From positions 434,001 through 498,000 of the forward strand of contig OOIN01000015.1 in the NCBI GenBank assembly GCA_900323505.1: 64,000 bases of DNA, written 5' to 3'. The notes beneath the pieces are model-generated. The model did no database searches, had not been told where the DNA came from, and was given only the letters and a program-made list of their open reading frames with translations. The translations under genes were made by a program, and so were the position numbers. Below are positions 1 to 8,159 of this stretch, in pieces; the first letter of the stretch is position 1, and each line of letters starts with the position of its first letter. Source of the stretch: Ustilago trichophora (taxonomy: Eukaryota > Basidiomycota > Ustilaginomycetes > Ustilaginales > Ustilaginaceae).

Positions 1-1
1 C

Positions 2-3000
2 AGCAGCGCGGGCACCTTCAATGAAGGCCTCTTGGAAGGTCTTGCTCTGCCTGGCGAGGTCACCGCCATGGCTTTTGATCCAGTCCAAGGCTTCCTCGCC
101 GTCGGTACCACTCTCGGCACCATCCATCTCTTCGGCACTCCTGCCGTTCAGCTATCTTTCTCGCTCCGACCAGCTCACAAGGTCAATCACCTAGCCTTCA
201 AGTCAGATACGGGTCTACTCATATGCATAGACGAGAAAGACAACATCAGTGTCTACGACCTCTCACGTCCCGATCCACAGATACGAGCAGCTCATGGCTC
301 ATCCACCAACCAATACCGTCCCTCGACTGCGTCGACCGGTCACAGCATCACAGGTCCGCCACATCCCGACACACCCCAGAGAGTCGGTGTTCACACGGTC
401 CGGAACAAGGTCATCTGCATCGAAGTCTCGTCCGCCCACTCTCACATGTTCCTTGGTCTACGCGATGGTACCGTTGACACATTTGACCTTGAAGCTATGT
501 CTCACTCGCCATACCGCGTTCCGAATCTGTGGTGGGAGGAAGAAGAGATTCTCCGCAAATCCGGAGTGCCTGACGCCCCCAATCGTCGTCACGTGCCACT
601 CATCATCGACATCAAGACCCACCCCAAGGACATCAACCAGCTGCTTCTGGCATACGAGGGTGGTGCAATCCTCCTTGATGTGCGAGAGCGTGCCGTTCTC
701 AAAACGTTTCAGCTGCGTCTACTACCTGGCGCTCTGGGTGCTGGTGGAAATCCAGAATTGATATGGACAGAACGAGCCTCGCCTGCCACCTGCATTGCCT
801 GGCGGCCAGACGGCGAAGCATTCGCCATGGGACACGAGGATGGCTGCATCTCCTTCTGGCATGTGCGAGACGACGACAAACCCATCATGGTTCGCACTCT
901 CGAAACCCTCGATGTCGAGAAGCCGGTCTCCGATCCGGCTCTGATGGAGATCCCTCGGCCGCCAAAGGAACCCATCTTCAAACTGACCTGGTCTGGATTC
1001 CCGGAGAAGAGCTGGATGGATATGGCGAGCGAGAGTGCTGCCAGCTGGCAATCGCAGCAACGCCAACGCAGGACCTCGGAGCCTACCTCTGAACCCGTTA
1101 AGGGCACTGTACTTACTGTTCTGGGAGGTGCCAAGGCTGGCATCGACCCACCCGGTCTATTCTGCGCCAGCCTGCCTCCGTACATTGCCACGCTGTCTCT
1201 GTGGGGAAGCGGAACAGCCGAGGCGAATCACAAACAGCGTGTCGCGCTGCGCGACTCACTTGTACCAACTTCCGAGGTCGTATATCCGACCTCGAGCGTC
1301 GTCGAAGATTTCATCTTGCTACCGCGCAGCAATCCGCACTACTCTGGCATGTACGACCCTTCGGCTGTTGTAGTGCTTCTCGCAGCAGACCCTGCGCTAC
1401 CGACTTTGCCACCTCCCGCTGCCGCACGCGGCCTAGCCTGCTTCGCATTCCCACCCAAATCACGAGCGGCCACCTCGGTTCACTCGCCACCGCCACCCGC
1501 TCAGCAACATGGAAGATACTCAGGGACCGGTATCTCCTCGGGTCCGTATCCATTGAGCCCCCAGAAAGAGCTACATCTTCCATTGCCTCTCACTCTCGCC
1601 GGCGGCGGTGCCATCCTGGGTGCCAAGCTGGAGACCTTGACGCCGCATGCGTACCGGAAGCTCGTCGGACCCCTTGACGTTACTGGCTTCAATCAGAAAC
1701 AAGAACAGGAAACCGCCGCATCCGCCCTTCGCTCGTCTCACAACGACAGCAAGCCTCTGCTCGAGTTGGCAGGAGGCAAGGCTTCGGCATGCTTATCCGG
1801 CGAGGGCACCGACGGCATTCCCGAACTGTTGCGTTCGGCCACATTCCGTGTACTGCTCACTTGGCATCTCGATGGCACCGTGCGCTTCTATGATGCCAGC
1901 CCACACTTGCTCCTCATGGGTCGAGTAGATGAGGAAGATCTACGCCATCAGCTTGCCTCACCTCGAGTCTGGCTGCAACACGGATTCCCATCGCCTTTAC
2001 CTCACCTCACTATCGATGTGAGGAGCCTCTTGCATAGCCCTTCGATGATGGGTCATCCTTCGTTTGACCGAGCTCGAGGAAAAGCCAGAGTGCAAGACGT
2101 GCAATTCGCTTCTGAAGTTCTCGAGACGACCATTGCACTGTCCACTGGACAGCTCGTCCACTGGCGCTTTGGCTTTGCTCAGCTCAGTGAGACCGGGGCC
2201 ATTCAAGAAGAGGTGGAAGAGGAGATTGCGAAGGAGGAGGCCGAGCAGCCAGATCTCATGATCCCACCCGTAACCAGCCCGCGCAGCAATTTGACTCCTC
2301 GCAGTGTCGCGAGACCACGCGACCCTGCGAGATCCTCTATCTCGCTTGCGTCGTTGGACTCGGATACCGCTGTGGGTACTTCGAGAAGGCTAGATGACGA
2401 GATGTCCAAGGCTATGCAAGAGCTCGGCATCGATGGCGACGACAGCAATGCCGCAGCTACCCACCAGACCGGTGTGGCGCCACCGCGTCCACGCCGTGAC
2501 CCAAAGAGGTTGAGCGTTCTCGACATGCCTGGTAGCCACGATGAGAGACCTATGCCGATGCAGTCTCCACCGAACGCACCCTACAGCTCGGCGCCACCGC
2601 CTGGCCCTTCATTTGCGCCTCCACAAGGTCACGTTGGCATGCCACCATCAGGAATGCACGAGCATGAAGAGATCGTACCACTCCAACATCTGGCAGACCC
2701 GCGCTATGACGGCTTCAAGCCTAATGTGATGGTAGATCCAATGCGCGGAGAAGTGTCGGCATTCGCCTCTAGCGATATTGGCTTTATGGCGATTGCCTGT
2801 GGAACGGCACTGGCCGTTATGGATTTCCGCAGCGCTGAGCTGATCCTCAGAGAAGGCTTTGGCGGGCAACAAGATTCAGTGCAAGGCGATCACAGCGACG
2901 CCAGAGCGCTTCGTAAGATACTGGAAGCCGAATCCAAGAGCCCTATCATTCATCTCCGCTTCAGCATCTGTCGCGTAGCCGAGGATCCGAGTCTGGCACC

Positions 3001-4123
3001 GCGTCTTATCGTGATTCGTGCCAACGGATTGACCACGGTCTGGACGCTTCAAAAGACGCTTGAGATGTGGCTGATGGAACGGACCAGCACACACAAGCTT
3101 GAGGAGCTCAATGATATTCGAGCGACTCACCTGCTCGACGTCAGCGGTCGGGCTCGTCATGCCCTGCCGAATGATCTGCAACAGGCTCTGCGTGAGCAGG
3201 AGTACGGGCCGACGGGATCCATGTCGGAAGCTTCTGTCCCGCCAGCCGATGTCATGGTGGGCTTCACAGATCGACAGATTACATTGCGATACGGTGTGAC
3301 CGGACCCATTGTTGCACGTACGGAGATCGGAGAGCGTGTCTTGGGCTGCGGAGTCATCGAGCGGCATCAAGACAAGGTTGCCTCGGTCGTGACATCGTCG
3401 AGCATCCGACTATTCAGCTTGCCAAAGCTAGAGCCGATCGTTCGGCTGCAGCGACACCATCGCGAGGTAGGGGAGGCGCAGGGAGTGAGGCCTTCGATCT
3501 GCTTTGATCCCAACGGAGACTTTATCGAAGTCTGCAGCAGTCTCGACGTGCGACTATGGACCGTGTTTGCTTCTCTACGCAGACCAGGTCAGCCGAACTT
3601 GACGCTATTCGATCCATCCCTGTGTCATTCGATGCCTGTGCATCCAGGCGCAGTAGGTTCAGCAGCTGGTGTTGCAACGAGCATCGCAGGATGGTTCGGA
3701 ACCAAGACGACGGGTGTACTTTCAGTTGGAGCGCAGATGGATGCGGCTTTGGCCGGACCCAAACGACCGGACCCGCCCAAGCTGGGAGAAGCGCTACCGC
3801 CGCGTGACTATCGCCCACCTATGGCTCCGCAGGCTGAAGCTGCGCGAGAGAAGCCGGGCGAGCGCAGCGCCGCAGCCGGATCGAGCTTGTCGGCAGCACG
3901 ACGAGATGCAAGCAAGGCCAAGGCGGTGGCAGCTTCTGCGGATTCAGCCTGGGCGCAAGGATATCAGAACATTGATCTTCTCAAAGCACGCGGAGCCATG
4001 ATGAATGGCATTGAGGATGGGCTCACTTCACTCGAACGAGGAGCGAGTAACTTTTTGAAGAGCACAAGGGAAGCAGCCATCAAAGGCGCTGCCAAGGACA
4101 AGCTCAACAAGATGTTCTTTTAG
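2..4123 (+). CDS. SRO7: Sro7/tomosyn/Lgl-family WD40 protein, 5' end cut by window edge
   Basis: The frame is open from base 2 and stops at 4121-4123, so the true start lies left of the window; the first in-frame residues read SSAGTFNEGLLEG. The N-terminal part shows the beta-propeller signature of Lgl/tomosyn/Sro7 proteins (GEVTAMAFDPVQGFLAVGT, then LFG, then a second blade with VNHLAFKSDTG), and further WD-like blades continue to about base 3600. A Pro/Ser-rich disordered insert lies around 2230-2650. The last 60 residues (LLKARGAMMNGIEDGL through KDKLNKMFF) are helical and resemble the degenerate R-SNARE-like tail of tomosyns. Family knowledge: these proteins bind t-SNAREs and Rab GTPases and regulate exocytosis at the plasma membrane. 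That this protein does so is inferred from family. No intron is needed inside the window. Confidence 0.85.
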   Translation, partial: SSAGTFNEGLLEGLALPGEVTAMAFDPVQGFLAVGTTLGTIHLFGTPAVQLSFSLRPAHKVNHLAFKSDTGLLICIDEKDNISVYDLSRPDPQIRAAHGSSTNQYRPSTASTGHSITGPPHPDTPQRVGVHTVRNKVICIEVSSAHSHMFLGLRDGTVDTFDLEAMSHSPYRVPNLWWEEEEILRKSGVPDAPNRRHVPLIIDIKTHPKDINQLLLAYEGGAILLDVRERAVLKTFQLRLLPGALGAGGNPELIWTERASPATCIAWRPDGEAFAMGHEDGCISFWHVRDDDKPIMVRTLETLDVEKPVSDPALMEIPRPPKEPIFKLTWSGFPEKSWMDMASESAASWQSQQRQRRTSEPTSEPVKGTVLTVLGGAKAGIDPPGLFCASLPPYIATLSLWGSGTAEANHKQRVALRDSLVPTSEVVYPTSSVVEDFILLPRSNPHYSGMYDPSAVVVLLAADPALPTLPPPAAARGLACFAFPPKSRAATSVHSPPPPAQQHGRYSGTGISSGPYPLSPQKELHLPLPLTLAGGGAILGAKLETLTPHAYRKLVGPLDVTGFNQKQEQETAASALRSSHNDSKPLLELAGGKASACLSGEGTDGIPELLRSATFRVLLTWHLDGTVRFYDASPHLLLMGRVDEEDLRHQLASPRVWLQHGFPSPLPHLTIDVRSLLHSPSMMGHPSFDRARGKARVQDVQFASEVLETTIALSTGQLVHWRFGFAQLSETGAIQEEVEEEIAKEEAEQPDLMIPPVTSPRSNLTPRSVARPRDPARSSISLASLDSDTAVGTSRRLDDEMSKAMQELGIDGDDSNAAATHQTGVAPPRPRRDPKRLSVLDMPGSHDERPMPMQSPPNAPYSSAPPPGPSFAPPQGHVGMPPSGMHEHEEIVPLQHLADPRYDGFKPNVMVDPMRGEVSAFASSDIGFMAIACGTALAVMDFRSAELILREGFGGQQDSVQGDHSDARALRKILEAESKSPIIHLRFSICRVAEDPSLAPRLIVIRANGLTTVWTLQKTLEMWLMERTSTHKLEELNDIRATHLLDVSGRARHALPNDLQQALREQEYGPTGSMSEASVPPADVMVGFTDRQITLRYGVTGPIVARTEIGERVLGCGVIERHQDKVASVVTSSSIRLFSLPKLEPIVRLQRHHREVGEAQGVRPSICFDPNGDFIEVCSSLDVRLWTVFASLRRPGQPNLTLFDPSLCHSMPVHPGAVGSAAGVATSIAGWFGTKTTGVLSVGAQMDAALAGPKRPDPPKLGEALPPRDYRPPMAPQAEAAREKPGERSAAAGSSLSAARRDASKAKAVAASADSAWAQGYQNIDLLKARGAMMNGIEDGLTSLERGASNFLKSTREAAIKGAAKDKLNKMFF

Positions 4124-5174
4124 ACGCCTGTGTTCTCTATGGCCACAGTGCTTGCTCTTCCTCTTCAATGTTTAACCTTTAGCCTTGGAACGATTGGGTT
4201 GCTGATCCGCCGTGCAGTGATAGAGTTGGTTACTGTTGACCGCGATCTAGCAACTTTGAGTCAAGTTTAGGGCTTAAGGATGATCTTGTTGCGCCGTCTT
4301 GGTAACAGACTCTGGAAGAGCGTATCAGACCGAGTGTGGGGAGAACGTGGTCACCCTAGCGAGGTTTCTGAGTCTGGAGGTGCATGCGACACTGACAGAG
4401 AGCAAGCCAAGGCCCACAACGTGTCAGCTTTGGCGGCGTATGTGCGGCAATTTCCGAATACATTTTTTTTAACCGCAGCAAATCCCATATTTTGGAACAG
4501 TTTACAATTCTGGTGCGGGACTGCCGATGATACAAAATATTGCTGCATCCCTCAGTCACTCTTTCCTTCTTTTTTTTTGGTCGCTTTACCTACGGCACAT
4601 CTTTGTCTCTGTGCCTGTGCCTGTACCACCTCCTTCGGGTGTGGGACGTCAATCCAGGACCCTCGGATTTTTCTTTTTCCTGGTGACAGAAAGGCGGTAA
4701 GCGAACAAGCGAACTGAGCCCAAAAAGCAAAAAGCAAAAAAAAAAGAAGAGAGTGGCACCCGACAGATACAGTACAGCACTCGACCTGCAATGCACCGCA
4801 TTTCTTCTAGTTCACCCTTTCCCCAACATCAAGCCACCTTTTCGCACGCTCTTCGGCTTCATCCGTCATTTCTCTGAGAGTTGGATACCCTGCACCCTCA
4901 CACTCTGTCTCGCTCCGACTAGACGCCTTCTCCGCTCTTTCGTGTTTGTTTCCTTTTCGACGACCGACATCTTTCATTAATTCTTTCAGTGCAAAGGACA
5001 CATCATTACGCTCATCACACGGCTCAATGGAGCACGCATCCCTATCTCCTAGCTTCTGCTCACATAACGACCAACAAAGCCTGTGTCTTATCACGGCGCA
5101 TCCATCTGCGAGACCACTTTAGCACACTGGCCACCGTGTCATCAACATCCAGCGCATAGCGCGTCTCGGCCAAG
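4124..5174. other. Intergenic region, 3' of the Sro7-like gene and 5' of the SPX-RING gene
   Basis: About 1.05 kb between two genes on the same strand. It holds short T and A runs (near 4464, 4568 and 4733) and becomes C/T-rich toward 4800-5170, as expected for a fungal promoter and leader. Short frames here (for example 4280-4717) have no recognisable protein character. I see no RNA gene. Confidence 0.6.
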
Positions 5175-7550
5175 ATGAAGTTCGGCAAGACCTATATGGA
5201 GACCATGGCCGACCCCTCCTTCCCCGAGGAATGGAGGAACGGCGCTTTGGAGTACAAGCATCTCAAAAAGCTCATCAATGGTGTCGTTGCCGAGCTCGAA
5301 TCCATCGGTCTCGGTGCTGACGTTCTTCGAGAGCTGCTCATTCGTCCAGAGGATGAAGCCAATGCCAGCCCACATGATTCGCCAAAGCACAAAACCAAGC
5401 CACTTCCAAGCAACCTCGACGACCTCGACTCGGCGGTCGCAGACGACTCTGGCAACAGCTCAGAGCAGGACGACGACGATCCCGCTGTCAAAGAGCTCAC
5501 GCCCGCTGGCAAGTGGGTCAGTGACTTTTCCGTCGACATGATTCGCAGAGTCTCTTCGCCAGGCAGGTCACCGCTCACAGAAGAGGGAGACGCCACCAAG
5601 GATTCCCAAGCGACCGAGGCTTCAGCCAGCTCCTCTCACGGGAATGGAACGGTGAATTCGCCACTTCGATCCAACAACCTGGCTGCACCCACTTCACCCA
5701 AGCCACGCAGCTATAGTCATGGTGTGGAAGAGCTCGGCTCCTCACTCGATGACGCACACTTGTCATCAGGTCCACGCGGCAGAGCTTCTTTCACAATGGG
5801 CTCGGTGCCTGATTCGACCAAGTGGGCGGGGCTCGGTCGCAAGGACCTTGCTGCTATGGGATTGAGCAAGAACACAACCTCTAGCATCAGTGCAGCTGGT
5901 GTAAGTCGCCCTCACGACCCAAGCCCAGGTCGTCACGACTGGAGCGCCAGCAAGTGGAGAGAAGAGGCAAAGCTCGATTGGGATCCCAGCTCCAACCCTG
6001 TCAAGAACGGACGACCATCTCTAGCACCGCCCTCTGCTCAGCGCGCTGAACGCAGTTCAAGTCCAGCCAAGCATCGTTGGGTCGAAGGCAAGTTTGGTCG
6101 ACGTGCACGAGCCGAATATGAGTTCGGCGGCACCCCAGATCATCCGGTCCCTCGCATTCGACTTTACATCGAGTCTCCGCTCCCATCCGAAGACGAGGCA
6201 GAAGAAGAGAGCGCGCACGAAGACGCCGGCAGCCTCTCGGATGACGCCAGCAGCCGCAAGAGCATTGAAGAGCAGATCATCGAGCTTCCCGCTACTCCGA
6301 CTAGACGCTTCTCAACCATCCCCGAAGATGGACCCGAAGGCGAAACTCGCGAGCAGAAAGTCAAACGTCAGAGTGAGATCCGCAGAAAACGCGGCACTCG
6401 ATCTCGCGAGATCGTCATTCCTCTGACTGCAGACACGCAATTCCTCGACACCCTGACGCACGCGCTGCAGAATCTGTCCAACATCCAGTCTCACCAACGC
6501 GACAACTTTGTGCTCGAGACCGAATCGCTGTGCTCGAGCATCGCACGCGCTTCGAGCCCCTTTGCTTCCAAGAACGACCTTTACGTGTGGAGAGAGATCT
6601 TCGGCCTTTGGGTCGACATGCAGGTGTTTGAAAGCCAACGCGAAAAAGATCGTGGCGAGCTAAGCATCGACGAAAGCGAAGCTCGACTCAAACGATTTGC
6701 CGTTGAGCTTGCCAAACGCGGCTGGATTCACGACCCAAACGCACCTGCACCGACTTCGAGCAAAAAGGGTCGATTGGTCAAGCTCAAGCTCGGATCGGGA
6801 CCCAGCAGTCAGGGTCTCAACAATCAAGCCAGTGCTGTAGCTATCGAAGATTTCTTGCGTCTCAACTTTGCTCTGCTAGATGTCAAGAAGTTTCAGCGAG
6901 TCAATGTGGAGGCTGCCCGAAAGATCCTCAAGAAGCATGATAAGCGTACTGCTCTCACTGCAAGCAACGACCTGCGAACGTTTATGGCGCAGCAGGAGGC
7001 AGCAAGACGTGCGATGGGTATCAACCCTGTCGGCTCGGGCGGTGTCATCAATCTCCCCGCATCTGCATTCCAACCCAGCGATCTGCCGAACGGCAATTCG
7101 ACTGCCCTCGTTTCGTCGGCTGCTCACCCATCATTGGCTGCGCTGCTCCCATCGGCTACCACGGGCATCTTGTCCGAATCGCTCCCGCACATCCTTCTAT
7201 CGCTCGTCACCACGACGCTCCTTCCCATTCTGCCGTCGGTAGACGACCACAGCTGCGCGATCTGCACCTCGGTCGCATGGAGACCCGTCCGACTCGACTG
7301 CTCCCATCTCTTCTGCCTTCGATGTCTGGTCAAGCTTCAGAAACAGGGCAAAGACGACTGCCCGCTCTGCAGAGCACCTGGCGCCGTCAAGACGGCCGAC
7401 CGTCGCAACATGGACGAGGAGGCCGACAAGTATCTCCAGACGTGGTTCCCCCGTGAGGTCAAGGAAAAGACCAAGGAGAACGAGAAGGATCGTCGACAGG
7501 AGGAACTTGAGGCTCTGGGCTTGCGAGAGGAGAAGTGCGTCGTCATGTGA
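5175..7550 (+). CDS. SPX-domain RING-finger protein (RING-14-like E3 ubiquitin ligase candidate) with C-terminal CaaX box
   Basis: A 791-residue protein. The start MKFGKTYMETM is the typical first SPX helix; KHLKKLI follows at residues 28-34, and the other lysine-rich SPX helix (KILKKHDKRT) comes only at 583-592. The SPX domain is therefore interrupted by a long Ser/acid-rich insert of roughly 350 residues before helices resume near 420. A C3HC4 RING lies at 694-732 (CAIC, CSH, CLRC, CPLC). The protein ends EEKCVVM, a classical CaaX prenylation motif. Family knowledge: SPX domains bind inositol pyrophosphates and report phosphate status; RING fingers recruit E2 enzymes. Fungal SPX-RING proteins are known as RING-14-like, and plant NLA has a similar layout. 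Inferred role: a phosphate-responsive E3 ligase, possibly membrane-anchored. Its substrate is unknown. A single exon explains the whole frame. Confidence 0.85.
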   Translation: MKFGKTYMETMADPSFPEEWRNGALEYKHLKKLINGVVAELESIGLGADVLRELLIRPEDEANASPHDSPKHKTKPLPSNLDDLDSAVADDSGNSSEQDDDDPAVKELTPAGKWVSDFSVDMIRRVSSPGRSPLTEEGDATKDSQATEASASSSHGNGTVNSPLRSNNLAAPTSPKPRSYSHGVEELGSSLDDAHLSSGPRGRASFTMGSVPDSTKWAGLGRKDLAAMGLSKNTTSSISAAGVSRPHDPSPGRHDWSASKWREEAKLDWDPSSNPVKNGRPSLAPPSAQRAERSSSPAKHRWVEGKFGRRARAEYEFGGTPDHPVPRIRLYIESPLPSEDEAEEESAHEDAGSLSDDASSRKSIEEQIIELPATPTRRFSTIPEDGPEGETREQKVKRQSEIRRKRGTRSREIVIPLTADTQFLDTLTHALQNLSNIQSHQRDNFVLETESLCSSIARASSPFASKNDLYVWREIFGLWVDMQVFESQREKDRGELSIDESEARLKRFAVELAKRGWIHDPNAPAPTSSKKGRLVKLKLGSGPSSQGLNNQASAVAIEDFLRLNFALLDVKKFQRVNVEAARKILKKHDKRTALTASNDLRTFMAQQEAARRAMGINPVGSGGVINLPASAFQPSDLPNGNSTALVSSAAHPSLAALLPSATTGILSESLPHILLSLVTTTLLPILPSVDDHSCAICTSVAWRPVRLDCSHLFCLRCLVKLQKQGKDDCPLCRAPGAVKTADRRNMDEEADKYLQTWFPREVKEKTKENEKDRRQEELEALGLREEKCVVM

Positions 7551-7869
7551 TGCAGTCCTCTCCGCTCGGTCGGTACCCAAAGTTGGACGGTCTTGCTTCG
7601 TGTCAGGCTTCGAATCTAGATTTCATCCCCATTAAGTGAACCTCGTACAAAGGCTTGCTTTCAGCCGTTCTTTATCATCATACCCGTATATTTTCTCACA
7701 TGTAATGGTCCGACTAGATTCACCGTCTAGTCGCAGCAAATGTCAAATGTGCTCTGCTGTATTTGCAATTCGGATGGCCTGTTTCGGTGTGTGAGCTCGA
7801 AGCAGTGGAAGCGTATTTGCCAGCTCGTTTGGACTGCCTACTATAATGTGCTATGCGTGCTTGGCTGGT
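7551..7869. other. 3' flank of the SPX-RING gene and upstream flank of the 5S gene
   Basis: About 320 bases without a supported gene. It is presumably the SPX-RING 3' UTR plus spacer. Fungal 5S genes use internal promoters, so no upstream element is required, and I see none. Confidence 0.5.
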
Positions 7870-7987
7870 ATCTGCGGCCATAGAACCTTGAAAGCACCGC
7901 ATCCCGTCCGATCTGCGAAGTTAAGCAAGGTATCGCCTAGTCAGTACTGCGGTGGGGGACCACGCGGGAATCCTAGGTGCTGCAGTT
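7870..7987 (+). rRNA. 5S ribosomal RNA
   Basis: A 118-base stretch matches the conserved 5S core: GAAAGCACCGCATCCCGTC, then GATCTGCGAAGTTAAGC, then GGTGGGGGACCACGCGGGAA, ending in GGTGCTGCAGTT. The 5' end ATCTGCGG pairs with the 3' end CTGCAGTT to form helix I (one U-U mismatch and one G-U pair), which fixes both ends and gives exactly the usual eukaryotic 5S length. T runs follow directly (TTTTT at 7989, then eight T at 7997). This is an isolated copy between protein genes; no other rRNA is visible. The SPB4 start codon lies only 172 bases downstream on the same strand. Small frames across this stretch are spurious. Confidence 0.95.
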
Positions 7988-7988
7988 C

Positions 7989-8004
7989 TTTTTGCATTTT
8001 TTTT
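7989..8004 (+). terminator. RNA polymerase III terminator of the 5S gene
   Basis: Two T tracts on the coding strand (five T at 7989-7993 and eight T at 7997-8004) begin one base after the predicted 5S 3' end. This is the expected form and spacing of a Pol III terminator with a back-up tract. Confidence 0.85.
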
Positions 8005-8159
8005 GCTCGACTCGGCAATCGAGCTGCAACAAGGGTCCACTGCACGTGACTCAAAAATTTCGAAACGCCTCCTGCACCTACTTCTTCCTGCTTCTTGCTT
8101 CTTTACCCCACGCCCTCGTATACCATCTGAACGTTACCAGTGCTGTGTAGAAGCCGATC

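Noticed and set aside
4280..4717. 145-codon frame in the gap after the Sro7-like gene
   Set aside because: No domain, contains homopolymer-encoded Phe runs, and overlaps antisense frames of the same quality.
7846..8049. 67-codon frame across the 5S gene
   Set aside because: The sequence is fully explained by the 5S rRNA.
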